This document shows positions 8,793-17,365 of a stretch of DNA of 64,000 nucleotides, piece by piece. The notes beneath the pieces are model-generated. The model had not been told where the DNA came from. It searched no databases and saw only the letters and a list, made by a program, of their open reading frames with translations. Within the stretch, counting starts at the first letter, position 1. Each line of letters begins with the position of its first letter. The position numbers and the translations under genes are program-made. The DNA is from Raineya orbicola (GTDB lineage: Bacteria; Bacteroidota; Bacteroidia; Cytophagales; Thermonemataceae): assembly GCF_002843425.1 (NCBI RefSeq), contig NZ_NKXO01000015.1, positions 1 through 64,000 on the forward strand. Reading direction: 5' to 3'.

Positions 8793-9238
8793 AAGTCGGC
8801 GAAAATGTAAAAATTTTTAAGTTTGTCAATTTGTACGGATGCGAAATTGGCGACGGTTCAAAAATCGGTTCTTTTGTAGAAATACAAAAAGGAGCTATCA
8901 TTGGTAAGAACTGCAAAATCTCGTCTCATACGTTTATTTGCGAAGGCGTAAAAATCGGAGATGGCGTTTTTGTAGGGCATAATGTAAGTTTTATCAACGA
9001 TATGCTTCCGCGTGCTGTAAATGCTGACGGTTCTCTACAAACCGAAGCCGACTGGAAACTAGTTGAAACCATTGTTGAAGACCGAGCCAGTATTGGCACA
9101 GGAGCCACTATTTTAGGCGGAATAAAAATCGGTAAAAATGCCGTAGTAGGTGCAGGAGCCGTCGTAACCAAAGACGTGCCTGACAATGCCATAGTAGTAG
9201 GAAATCCTGCCAAGGTAATTAAATTTATTGAAGCATAG
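8744..9238 (+). CDS. Nucleotide-sugar N-acetyltransferase, left-handed beta-helix (WbpD/FdtC type)
   Basis: The 164-residue protein is almost entirely hexapeptide repeats ([IV]Gxxxx, for example [20 protein letters not shown]). An internal loop [14 protein letters not shown] carries the conserved NDxxPR of WbpD/WlbB/FdtC enzymes. A C-terminal VGNPAKVIK signature completes it. These enzymes transfer acetyl from acetyl-CoA to the 3-amino group of nucleotide sugars and act as cytosolic trimers. The gene directly precedes a DegT aminotransferase that would make the amino-sugar substrate. No closer ATG competes with 8744. The exact sugar (UDP-GlcNAc3NA type or dTDP-Fuc3N type) is undetermined. Confidence 0.85.
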   Translation: MQILNIENERQSISNVKVGENVKIFKFVNLYGCEIGDGSKIGSFVEIQKGAIIGKNCKISSHTFICEGVKIGDGVFVGHNVSFINDMLPRAVNADGSLQTEADWKLVETIVEDRASIGTGATILGGIKIGKNAVVGAGAVVTKDVPDNAIVVGNPAKVIKFIEA

Positions 9239-9261
9239 ACAAACGAAGAAATTAAAAATAT

Positions 9262-10371
9262 ATGACTGAAACCACCTACAAAATCCCGTTTCTTGACCTC
9301 AAACGTCAGTATCAAAGCATCAAAACCGAAGTTTTTGCCCGCTTTGAGGAAGTTTGTGAAAACACCGCTTTCTCAGGCGGCAAGTATGTAGAAGAATTTG
9401 AAAAACATTTTGCTAACTACTGCCAAACACAATTTGCTTTGGGAGTAGATAATGGCACTTCGGCTTTGCACTTGGCTATGCTGGCTTTGGGTATTGAACA
9501 AGGTGATGAGGTAATTGTACCCGCTAATACATTTATCGCTACAGCTTGGGGCGTAAGCTACTGCAATGCTACCCCTGTTTTTGTAGATTGTACCGCCGAC
9601 ACGTGGGAAATTGATGCCTCTAAAATTGAAGAAAAAATAACGCCTAAAACCAAAGCCATCGCAGGCGTTCACCTCTACGGACAACCTTTTGATATTGATG
9701 CTGTAAAAACAATTTGTGAAAAGCACAATTTATTTCTCATTGAAGATGCCGCACAAGCCCACGGAGCCTATTACAAAGGCAAACGAGTAGGCGGTTTTGG
9801 TGAAATGGCTTGTTTTAGTTTCTACCCAGGTAAAAATTTGGGGGCTTATGGCGAAGCAGGCGGAATTACAACGAACAACGAAAAATATTACAAATACATT
9901 CAAAGTCTGCGAAATCACGGCTCGGTAGTGCGGTATTACCACGACGAAATTGGCTATAATATGCGTATGGGCGGGCTGGAAGCCGTAAGTTTAAGTGTAA
10001 AACTCAAATATTTAGACGCTTGGAACAACCGCCGAAAAGAAATAGCCAAACGATACCAAACTGAAATCAAAAATTCGGCTATCCGAATGCAACACCAGCC
10101 CGAATTTGCCGATTCAGTGTATCATTTATTCGTGGTAACTACCGAAAAACGAGATGATTTGATGAAATATCTCCACGAAAAAGGAATTTTCCCAGGTTTG
10201 CATTACCCTGTGCCTTGTCATCTGCAAAAAGCGTACGCTCATTTGGGCTACCAAAAAGGCGACTGCCCCAATGCAGAGTATCTGGCAGAACATTGCCTCA
10301 CATTACCTATGTTTGCCGAACTTACCGATGAGGAAGTAAGTTATATCATTGAAGTTTTGAATACTTACTAA
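9262..10371 (+). CDS. DegT/DnrJ/EryC1/StrS sugar aminotransferase
   Basis: The 369-residue PLP enzyme opens with IPFLDLKRQYQ and AFSGGKYVEEFE. VDNGTSALHLAM and IEDAAQAHGA follow, then the PLP lysine block FSFYPGKNLGAYGEAGG. It belongs to the family that aminates keto nucleotide sugars using glutamate, in the cytosol. Together with the upstream acetyltransferase (23 bases away) it resembles the WbpE/WbpD or FdtB/FdtC pairs that make 3-acetamido sugars. It is probably in one operon from 6211. A second paralogue, clearly different in sequence, is at 16228. Confidence 0.92.
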   Translation: MTETTYKIPFLDLKRQYQSIKTEVFARFEEVCENTAFSGGKYVEEFEKHFANYCQTQFALGVDNGTSALHLAMLALGIEQGDEVIVPANTFIATAWGVSYCNATPVFVDCTADTWEIDASKIEEKITPKTKAIAGVHLYGQPFDIDAVKTICEKHNLFLIEDAAQAHGAYYKGKRVGGFGEMACFSFYPGKNLGAYGEAGGITTNNEKYYKYIQSLRNHGSVVRYYHDEIGYNMRMGGLEAVSLSVKLKYLDAWNNRRKEIAKRYQTEIKNSAIRMQHQPEFADSVYHLFVVTTEKRDDLMKYLHEKGIFPGLHYPVPCHLQKAYAHLGYQKGDCPNAEYLAEHCLTLPMFAELTDEEVSYIIEVLNTY

Positions 10372-10390
10372 AATTTTGTAAATTCGGGCT

Positions 10391-10948
10391 ATGGAAACTC
10401 TGCTCAAAACATACACCTATCAAGATTTTCACAACGAATTTCCCGCAGAAACTCGTTGTGAAATTATTGATAATGAACTTTTTATGCCTCCTGCCCCTAA
10501 TACCGAACATCAAGATATTTCACGCGATTTGAGCGTAGAAATTCTTTTATTTGTCAGAAATAAACAACTAGGTAAAATTTACATAGCTCCCTTTGATGTT
10601 ATTTTAGACGAAAACAATGTCGTTCAACCTGATATTATTTTTATTTCAAACGAAAACTTAAAGCATCTTACTAAACGTGGTTTTGAGGGAGTGCCTGATT
10701 TAGTTGTGGAAATTATTTCGCCCTCTACATTCTATCGCGACAGCGTAGAAAAAAAAGACCTTTACGAGCAATTTGGCGTAAAAGAATACTGGATTGTAGA
10801 ACCCGCTAATAAGGTGATTGAAATTTTTACTTTACAAAATGGCAAGTACATTTTGCACCAATTTATAGCTGAACAAGGCAAAGTACAATCTAAACTACTA
10901 CAAGGCTTTGAAGTGGATTTGAAGGATATTTTCCCTCAAAATATGTAA
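10391..10948 (+). CDS. Uma2-family PD-(D/E)XK nuclease-like protein, copy A1
   Basis: This 185-residue DUF820/Uma2 protein shows the family order: TRCEIIDNELFMPPAPNTEH near the N-terminus, VVQPDIIFI (acidic ligand), GVPDLVVEIISPST (the E of ExK-type site) and YEQFGVKEYWIVEP. The fold is that of restriction-like nucleases, but the physiological role of Uma2 proteins is unsettled. It is followed after 3 bases by a close paralogue. The two are nearly identical except at about residues 47-72 and a few scattered positions. It interrupts the glycan locus. Confidence 0.85.
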   Translation: METLLKTYTYQDFHNEFPAETRCEIIDNELFMPPAPNTEHQDISRDLSVEILLFVRNKQLGKIYIAPFDVILDENNVVQPDIIFISNENLKHLTKRGFEGVPDLVVEIISPSTFYRDSVEKKDLYEQFGVKEYWIVEPANKVIEIFTLQNGKYILHQFIAEQGKVQSKLLQGFEVDLKDIFPQNM

Positions 10949-10951
10949 GCT

Positions 10952-11509
10952 ATGGAAACTTTGCTCAAAACATACACTTATCAAGATTTGCTGAACGAAT
11001 TTCCCACAGAAACTCGTTGTGAAATCATTGCTAACGAACTTTTTATGCCTCCTGCCCCTAATACCGAACATCAATTTATTTCAAGAGATTTGAGTGTTGA
11101 ATTACACTTATTTGTAAAGAGAAACCAAAAAGGACAAGTAGCCGTAGCTCCGTTTGATGTTATTTTAGACGAAAACAATGTCGTTCAACCTGATATTGTT
11201 TTTATTTCAAACGAAAACTTAAAATATCTTACCAAGCGAGGCTTTGAGGGCGTGCCTGATTTGCTTGTAGAAATTATTTCGCCTTCTACGTTCTACCGCG
11301 ATAGCGTTGAAAAAAAAGACCTCTACGAGCAATTTGGCGTAAAAGAATACTGGATTGTAGAACCCGCTAATAAGGTGATTGAAATTTTTACTTTACAAAA
11401 TGGCAAGTACATTTTGCACCAATTTATAGCTGAACAAGGCAAAGTACAATCTAAACTACTACAAGGTTTTGAAGTTGATTTGAAGGATATTTTTACCACC
11501 CAAGTTTGA
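10952..11509 (+). CDS. Uma2-family PD-(D/E)XK nuclease-like protein, copy A2
   Basis: This 185-residue tandem duplicate of copy A1 has the same motifs (VVQPDIVFI, GVPDLLVEIISPST, EYWIVEP). The last 70 residues are identical to A1 until the final four. Divergence concentrates at residues 47-72 (A1 LLFVRNKQLGKIYIAPFD, A2 HLFVKRNQKGQVAVAPFD). The DNA of the 3' half is also nearly identical, so the duplication is recent or kept alike by gene conversion. It is spaced 3 bases from A1 and 6 from the next Uma2 gene, consistent with one transcript. Confidence 0.85.
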   Translation: METLLKTYTYQDLLNEFPTETRCEIIANELFMPPAPNTEHQFISRDLSVELHLFVKRNQKGQVAVAPFDVILDENNVVQPDIVFISNENLKYLTKRGFEGVPDLLVEIISPSTFYRDSVEKKDLYEQFGVKEYWIVEPANKVIEIFTLQNGKYILHQFIAEQGKVQSKLLQGFEVDLKDIFTTQV

Positions 11510-11515
11510 GATATT

Positions 11516-12172
11516 ATGCTAAGCGAAGTAAAAACTTATACTTTTGAAGACTTCTTGAAATTTTATGAACGGCTGGGCGAGTCGGGCGGTTTTGAATTTT
11601 CCGATGGTTTGATTTGGGACAAATTCGCAGGAAAACCCGTTGAAGAAAGCATTATTGATTTTATCCTTTCTGATAATTTTAACGTCGAAAACCTACTTTT
11701 TTTCCAAACTATGCCCACGCAAAAACACGATGATTTACTGGCAAACCTTATGTTTTTTTTAGCTTCTATGCTGAAAGAGAAAGGCTTTGCAATTTATCCA
11801 CAAAAAACGGCTATTGCAAAAAATAGTGAGGACGGATTTAGAGAACCTGATTTAGTAATTGTAAATTGGAAAGAACAAAAACGAAACAAATATCATCAAG
11901 TCTTAAATCCTGTGATGCTTGTGGAAGTGCTTTCTAAAAGCACTAAACATATAGATTTAGGCGAAAAAGTGTTGGAATACCAAGCTATACCCAGTTTACA
12001 AACCTACTTGATTATTTGGCAAGATGAACCCAAAGCGGTTATTTATACTCGTAAAGCTGAAAAAGTATGGGAAGAACGCATCTATGAAAGTTTGCAAGAA
12101 ACGATAGAGCTTACTTATTTTGATGTAAAATTACCTTTGAAACAAGTGTATGAAAACATAAATTTTGAGTAA
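11516..12172 (+). CDS. Uma2-family PD-(D/E)XK nuclease-like protein, divergent copy A3
   Basis: The 218-residue protein is a divergent member of the family and not a recent duplicate of its two neighbours. It keeps MPTQKHDDLLANLMFFLASML, FREPDLVIVNW, NPVMLVEVLSKST and YQAIPSLQTYLIIWQ. An N-terminal extension (about 60 residues, FKFSDGLIWDKF-like region) is not in A1/A2. Its 3' end overlaps the TTG-initiated upstream extension of the acetyltransferase gene. Function beyond a nuclease-like fold is unknown. Confidence 0.8.
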   Translation: MLSEVKTYTFEDFLKFYERLGESGGFEFSDGLIWDKFAGKPVEESIIDFILSDNFNVENLLFFQTMPTQKHDDLLANLMFFLASMLKEKGFAIYPQKTAIAKNSEDGFREPDLVIVNWKEQKRNKYHQVLNPVMLVEVLSKSTKHIDLGEKVLEYQAIPSLQTYLIIWQDEPKAVIYTRKAEKVWEERIYESLQETIELTYFDVKLPLKQVYENINFE

Positions 12173-12179
12173 AATAATA

Positions 12180-12803
12180 ATGACACCTTTGTTGATATTT
12201 CCTTGTGGCGGCAATAGCATAGAAGCCTTAGATTGCATTGATGAAAGCAAATACCGAGTAATTGGCTTTGTTGATGATAATCCTGAAAAAATTGGAAAAA
12301 AATATTTTGATATAGAAGTTTTTGATAGAACTGCTTTTGAATGTTTCCCCGATGCCAAAGTGCTTGCTTGTATAGGAAGCCCTTATAATTTTAAGAAAAG
12401 AGGCGAAATCATTGCAAGTTTAGGCGTAGCCAAAGAAAGATTTGTAAATATTATTCATCCTTCGGCGAAAGTTTCTAAATTTGCCACAATTGGCACAAAC
12501 TGCCTGATTATGGCAGGCGTAGTTATCTCGGCAAATGCTAAAATTGGTGATAATGTGATTATTCTGCCTAATAGCGTTATCCACCACGATACGGAGATAG
12601 GAGATAACACCTGCATTGGCTCAAATATAGTAGTGGCGGGCTTTACGAAAATTGGTAAAAACTGCTACATAGGTAGCGGTTCAAATATTATCAATAATAT
12701 TTCCGTTGGTTCAAATACCCTTATCGGAATGGGTACAAATGTGGTTAAGTCCGTGGGAGAAAACAAAAAAATAGTAGGTAATCCTGCAAGAGAAATACAA
12801 TAA
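12180..12803 (+). CDS. Sugar O/N-acetyltransferase of the PglD/NeuD family
   Basis: The protein has an N-terminal nucleotide-sugar binding region (LLIFPCGGNSIEALD, GFVDDNPEKIG). A left-handed beta-helix of hexapeptide repeats follows (residues about 100-200) with NPSAxx-like IIHPSAKVS. The catalytic base His lies in NSVIHHDTEIG, and the end is VGNPAREI. ATG 12180 places the conserved strand at the extreme N-terminus as in PglD, giving 207 residues. A TTG at 12165 would add five residues inside the preceding gene. Known relatives acetylate UDP-4-amino sugars or sialic acid. Its partner aminotransferase may be the one at 16228. It overlaps the next gene by one base (TAATG). Confidence 0.85.
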   Translation: MTPLLIFPCGGNSIEALDCIDESKYRVIGFVDDNPEKIGKKYFDIEVFDRTAFECFPDAKVLACIGSPYNFKKRGEIIASLGVAKERFVNIIHPSAKVSKFATIGTNCLIMAGVVISANAKIGDNVIILPNSVIHHDTEIGDNTCIGSNIVVAGFTKIGKNCYIGSGSNIINNISVGSNTLIGMGTNVVKSVGENKKIVGNPAREIQ

Positions 12804-13717
12804 TGGTACAAATAACTATCCTTATTCCCTTCCTCAACGAGTCAGCTAATATTCCTTTTTTAGTGCAATCTTTGGGAGAATTTTGCAAAAAAAATAAGGA
12901 ATTAAATTTTGAAGTGATTTTTATTGATGATGGCTCTACGGATAATTCTTTAGAACTATTGCAACAACAAAAACATGAATTTTATACCTGTAAAATTATC
13001 AAACTTTCTAAAAATTTTGGCTCTCACGCCGCTTTGCGGGCAGGTATTTTGCACGCACAAGGTAAATACATTACTTTTATGTATGCCGATTTGCAAGACC
13101 CGCTGGAGCTTGTTGTAAAACTGCATCAAGAAATTACTGAAAAACAAAAAGAAATTATTTGGGCTTACCGAAATGAAAAACAAGGTTGGTTTTCAGGGTT
13201 TTATGCCAAACTAATGAAAAAATTTGCCGTAAAAAATTTCCCTGAAAATGGTTTTGATATTGTGATGTTTAGCCAAAAAGTACAAAAATTACTCAACGAA
13301 AACATAGAGGCTAATTCTTCTATTTTTTTGCAAATACTTACATTGGGCTTCCCGCAAAGTTCTATCACTTACCCAAAACAACCTCGCAAAGCAGGAAAAT
13401 CTAAATGGACTTTGGCAAAAAAAATCAAATTGATGATTGATAGCTTTGTTGCTTTTTCTTTTTTTCCTATTCGTTTGGTGAGTGTGATAGGAATTTTACT
13501 CTTTATATTCGGTACTTTATTTGCCTTTTATCTGATTGCCCGAAAAATTATCTTTGATGACATCAAAGAAGGTTGGACGGCTTTGGCTTCAATACTAATG
13601 ATTGGATTTGGTATTACAAATATCTCTTTGGGTATTATTGCAGAATATTTGTGGCGTACATTAGACGCTTCTCGCAATAGACCCGTGTTTATTATTGATA
13701 AGATTATTGAAAATTAA
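12803..13717 (+). CDS. GT2 polyprenyl-phosphate glycosyltransferase (DPM1/ArnC/GtrB-like)
   Basis: The 304-residue protein has a cytoplasmic GT-A domain with IFIDDGSTDNS and YADLQDPLE (metal and donor Asp residues) and RKAGKSKWT near the membrane. Two C-terminal transmembrane helices follow (about residues 220-245 and 260-285). Such enzymes load a sugar from a nucleotide onto undecaprenyl phosphate, which then feeds GT-C transferases outside. That fits the membrane proteins at 7213-8792 and 14756. It begins in the stop codon of the previous gene, so translation is coupled. Confidence 0.9.
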   Translation: MVQITILIPFLNESANIPFLVQSLGEFCKKNKELNFEVIFIDDGSTDNSLELLQQQKHEFYTCKIIKLSKNFGSHAALRAGILHAQGKYITFMYADLQDPLELVVKLHQEITEKQKEIIWAYRNEKQGWFSGFYAKLMKKFAVKNFPENGFDIVMFSQKVQKLLNENIEANSSIFLQILTLGFPQSSITYPKQPRKAGKSKWTLAKKIKLMIDSFVAFSFFPIRLVSVIGILLFIFGTLFAFYLIARKIIFDDIKEGWTALASILMIGFGITNISLGIIAEYLWRTLDASRNRPVFIIDKIIEN

Positions 13718-13729
13718 AAACAAAAAAAT

Positions 13730-14731
13730 ATGAAAATCCTCATCACTGGCGGAGCAGGTTTTATTGGTTCGCATCTTACCGATACATTATTAGCCGAAGG
13801 ACATTCCGTAAAAGTAATTGATAATTTAAGAAACGGTAGGTTAGAAAATCTTGCTGAAGCCCAGAAAAATCCCAACTTTGAATTTCTGAAAGGTGATATT
13901 TTAGAAAAAAATGACTGCCTGAAAGCCTGTGAAGGAGTTGAAGTTGTTTTTCATTTGGCTTGTTTGGGGGTTCGGCATTCTATTCATAGCCCATTTGAAA
14001 ACCATCGTGTAAATGCCGAAGGAACACTCAACGTGCTTCAAGCCGCTTTACAACATAAAATCAAGCATTTTTTCTATATCTCTACTTCCGAAATTTACGG
14101 CAAAACCCAAGAATTTCCTATTTCTGAAACTGCCCCTACTGTGCCTCTCACCGTGTATGGAGCAAGCAAATTGGCAGGTGAGCATTATACGCTTTCTTAC
14201 AAAGAATGTTACGGACTTTCCGTAACGATTTTACGTATTTTCAACAATTACGGACCCCGAGCCCATTACGAAGGCGATGCCGGTGAGGTTATTCCCAGAA
14301 GTATCGTGAGAGCTTTGTACAACGAAAAACCTGTAATTTTTGGCGATGGCAGTATTACTCGTGATTTCTTTTTTGTGAAAGATACTGCCAAAGCTCTTTC
14401 CCAACTTTTGAAAATGCGTTTTTCTGAAAATGGCGAGCGGCTTAACGGCGAAACTATCAACGTTGGGACAGGCGTAGAATACTCACTCAAATTCCTTTTA
14501 GAAAATTTACTCAAAGTGATGGGTAAAGAAAACTTGGGTATAGATTATTTGCCTGCACGTCCTGCCGATGTGCCTCGTTTGTGGGTAAATGCCCAAAAAT
14601 TCTATAAACTTACTAATTTCAAATCCGATTACACCTTTGAGCAAGGTTTGCAAGAAACCATTGCTTATTATGAGAAATTAGCCGAAACAAAAAATCTTTT
14701 AGCTGAAATTAAAATTGAAAATTGGAAGTAA
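13730..14731 (+). CDS. NAD-dependent nucleotide-sugar epimerase/dehydratase (extended SDR)
   Basis: MKILITGGAGFIGSHL shows the TGxxGxxG NAD site, YISTSEIYG carries the catalytic Ser/Thr region and VYGASKLAGEH the YxxxK pair. The C-terminal half (VPRLWVNAQKFYKLT) is the typical nucleotide-sugar domain. At 333 residues it resembles UDP-glucose 4-epimerases, UDP-glucuronate decarboxylases and related enzymes, and the exact reaction is not decidable here. It lies in the + strand glycan operon between GT2 and a membrane protein. Confidence 0.9.
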   Translation: MKILITGGAGFIGSHLTDTLLAEGHSVKVIDNLRNGRLENLAEAQKNPNFEFLKGDILEKNDCLKACEGVEVVFHLACLGVRHSIHSPFENHRVNAEGTLNVLQAALQHKIKHFFYISTSEIYGKTQEFPISETAPTVPLTVYGASKLAGEHYTLSYKECYGLSVTILRIFNNYGPRAHYEGDAGEVIPRSIVRALYNEKPVIFGDGSITRDFFFVKDTAKALSQLLKMRFSENGERLNGETINVGTGVEYSLKFLLENLLKVMGKENLGIDYLPARPADVPRLWVNAQKFYKLTNFKSDYTFEQGLQETIAYYEKLAETKNLLAEIKIENWK

Positions 14732-14755
14732 AATGCCCCAAATCCGTAGCCAATT

Positions 14756-16231
14756 ATGAAAAAAATACGCATAAACTATATTTATTTCCTAATAGGAGCA
14801 ATACCTATCCTTTTTTATATTTTTGGTGTCTTTTACGATAATATCAGATTTAATAATGGACTTGGCTTTGATGGAGCTACTTACGGATATTACGTAAAGG
14901 AGTGTATTGTGCAAAATATTAACAACTATTATGCTCATAGAATTCTCCCAAGTCTGATTACTAAACTTTTCCTTAATATTTTTAATATAGTTCCTACCGA
15001 CGAAACTATTTTTACAACTTTTCACATACTCAATATTGTTTTTTTTACATTTTCAATAGTTTTATTTTTCAAAATATCGCAAAAGACAAATATGAGTTTG
15101 AAGCGGTCTTATTTTGTTATCACACTAGTATTTTTCAACTTTTTTTTCCTAAAAAATGCTCCTTTCTATCCAGTTTTAACTGATTACTCAGCTTTTTTTT
15201 TAAGTACATTACTACTATACTCATACATATTCAATAAACCTATTCTAACTTTTTTTTGTTTCTTATCGGGTGTACTTACTTTCCCTACAATAGCTCCGAT
15301 GGTTTTTGTGTTATTTTTTGTCAAGAAAAATAATAGTATTCAAGCTCATAATAACCTACTAACTCGCTTGATAATCTGGATGCAAAAAAAAAGAGTTATT
15401 ACGATCGTCATATATTTGATACCTCTTATTTATGCATATTTAGCATTGAGACTGTTATTTGTTTGGATACCTGATATTTCCAATTATTACTTTTGGAGTA
15501 CAGAAAAATTAAATATTATTATCTCCATTATTTCAATGATAACAAATGTTTTAGTTTTAATTACGCTTCTATATACTTACTCTAACTATCTCCAAAAAAA
15601 ACTTATTACTATATCAAAAGAGTGGGATACAAATTTATCATACCTTTTCATATTGATTTCTTGTTTGATATTGATAGAAACTATTTTGAAATATTTCGTA
15701 ATTAACCCAGAAATTCAATCACCTACAAATTCAATAAAATTGATAGAAACAATTTTATTGATGTCTGTTCAAAGACCCTTATTAGCTATTTTTAGTCACA
15801 TATTTCACTGGGGAGGATTAGTTATTATCAGTTTAATATTTTACAAAAAAATTATCGAAAATGCAGAAAAATATGGATACGGAATGTTACTGTTATTGAT
15901 GATGCACTCAGTTTTATTTATTTTTATATCTGAAACAAGACTTTTAATAGGTTTTTTACCTTTCTTAGCATTTCTAACAGCTATAAGCATTCCTGAAAAT
16001 GTATTAAGCACAAATTTTTTAGCAATTCATTCTATTATTTCCGTAATTATTTCTAGATTTTGGTTAAAATTTGATGACTTAGGAATCTCAAGTGATATTA
16101 ATCTTGATAGCTGGTATTTTTTAGGAGGTCCTTGGACAAAAGATAAAGGCTATTTTATATTAGCTATTGTTTCTATTATACTTTTTCTGGTATACGGCTT
16201 ACTAACAAAAAAAAATCTTAAAACCTTATGA
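14756..16231 (+). CDS. Polytopic membrane protein, possibly a GT-C glycosyltransferase or polymerase of the glycan locus
   Basis: The 491-residue protein has about ten predicted transmembrane helices. After the first one, a loop with FDGATYGYYVKE and YYAHRILPSLI contains the acidic and Arg residues expected of lipid-linked sugar transferases, though no family signature is certain. An O-antigen polymerase-like role is also possible. Base use is more AT-rich than its neighbours (many ATA, TTA and AAT codons), which suggests separate acquisition. The stop overlaps the ATG of the next gene (ATGA), so it belongs to the operon. Confidence 0.65.
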   Translation: MKKIRINYIYFLIGAIPILFYIFGVFYDNIRFNNGLGFDGATYGYYVKECIVQNINNYYAHRILPSLITKLFLNIFNIVPTDETIFTTFHILNIVFFTFSIVLFFKISQKTNMSLKRSYFVITLVFFNFFFLKNAPFYPVLTDYSAFFLSTLLLYSYIFNKPILTFFCFLSGVLTFPTIAPMVFVLFFVKKNNSIQAHNNLLTRLIIWMQKKRVITIVIYLIPLIYAYLALRLLFVWIPDISNYYFWSTEKLNIIISIISMITNVLVLITLLYTYSNYLQKKLITISKEWDTNLSYLFILISCLILIETILKYFVINPEIQSPTNSIKLIETILLMSVQRPLLAIFSHIFHWGGLVIISLIFYKKIIENAEKYGYGMLLLLMMHSVLFIFISETRLLIGFLPFLAFLTAISIPENVLSTNFLAIHSIISVIISRFWLKFDDLGISSDINLDSWYFLGGPWTKDKGYFILAIVSIILFLVYGLLTKKNLKTL

Positions 16232-17355
16232 AAATCCCCGTAGCCAAACCATACCTTGATAGCCAAGAGGCTCAATATGCTTACGATACCATTCTGACAG
16301 GTTGGGTAACGCAAGGTCCTAAGGTAGCCGAATTTGAAGAAAAATTTGCCGCCTACACAGGTACAAAGTATGCCGTTGCGGTTTCTAATTGCACTACCGC
16401 ACTGCATTTGGCAATGATTGTTGCAGGCGTTCAGGCGGGCGATGAGGTCATCTGTCCTTCGCTTTCATATATTGCTACGGCAAATTGTATTCGGTACGTA
16501 GGAGCAAAAGCTGTTTTCGCAGAAGTCAATACCGAATATAATTTGGATATTGAAGACGTAAAACGTAAAATTACACCCCAAACCAAAGCCATTCTGATAG
16601 TGCATCAAATTGGTATGCCTGCCGATATTGACGAGTTTCAAGCTCTTTGCAAAGAAAAAAATTTGGTTTTGATTGAAGATGCCGCTTGTGCCGCAGGTTC
16701 GGCGTACAAAGGTAAAAAAATTGGCTCGCATAGCGATTTGGTTTGCTTTTCTTTTCACCCACGCAAAGTAATTACCACAGGCGACGGCGGTATGATAACC
16801 ACTTCAAAAGAAGATTACGCCCAAAGGCTCAAACTACTTCGCCAACACGGAATGGCTATCAACGATAGAGTGAGGCACGAAAGCAACAAAGTCCTTATTA
16901 CCGACCACTTGGAAGTAGGCTACAACTACCGAATGACCGATATTCAAGCCGCAGTAGGTATCAAACAACTCGAAAAATTGGATTGGATTGTAGCCGAACG
17001 CCGAAAAATTGCTTTTCAGTACCACGAGGCTTTTGCCGATATTGACTGCCTCCGCCTGCCTTACGAAAGAGAGGGATATTTTTCAAATTATCAATCGTAT
17101 TCGGTGTATTTGAAAGAAAATTGCCCTATCAACCGCGATGAGCTAATGCAAAAACTTCTTGATGTAGGCATTGCTACGCGTTCGGGCGTAATGACCGCTC
17201 ACCGCGAAACGGCTTACAAAGGTTATTCCGATATAATACTACCTGTTTCAGAAGATTTATGTGACAGAAGCATCATTTTGCCCTTGTATGTACCTATGCC
17301 CCAAGAGGAAATCAGCTATGTAATTGAACATTTTAGGAAGTTTTTAGGGAAATGA
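16228..17355 (+). CDS. DegT/DnrJ/EryC1/StrS sugar aminotransferase, second paralogue
   Basis: The 375-residue PLP enzyme has the motifs TGWVTQGPKVAEFEEKFA, VSNCTTALHLAM, IEDAACAAGS and FSFHPRKVITTGDGGM, where the last contains the PLP lysine. This variant (HPRK, TGDGG) resembles perosamine synthetase/PglE-like 4-aminotransferases, unlike the PGKNLG type at 9262. With the PglD-like acetyltransferase at 12180 it could give a 4-acetamido sugar. It overlaps the membrane protein by 4 bases and is the last gene of the glycan locus. It is convergent with bioA, 10 bases away. Confidence 0.92.
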   Translation: MKIPVAKPYLDSQEAQYAYDTILTGWVTQGPKVAEFEEKFAAYTGTKYAVAVSNCTTALHLAMIVAGVQAGDEVICPSLSYIATANCIRYVGAKAVFAEVNTEYNLDIEDVKRKITPQTKAILIVHQIGMPADIDEFQALCKEKNLVLIEDAACAAGSAYKGKKIGSHSDLVCFSFHPRKVITTGDGGMITTSKEDYAQRLKLLRQHGMAINDRVRHESNKVLITDHLEVGYNYRMTDIQAAVGIKQLEKLDWIVAERRKIAFQYHEAFADIDCLRLPYEREGYFSNYQSYSVYLKENCPINRDELMQKLLDVGIATRSGVMTAHRETAYKGYSDIILPVSEDLCDRSIILPLYVPMPQEEISYVIEHFRKFLGK

Positions 17356-17365
17356 TGATAAGAGG

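Noticed and set aside
10391-12172. Uma2 genes as transposases of an insertion sequence
   Set aside because: No terminal inverted repeats or target duplications were seen and the genes lack a transposase core other than the shared nuclease fold.
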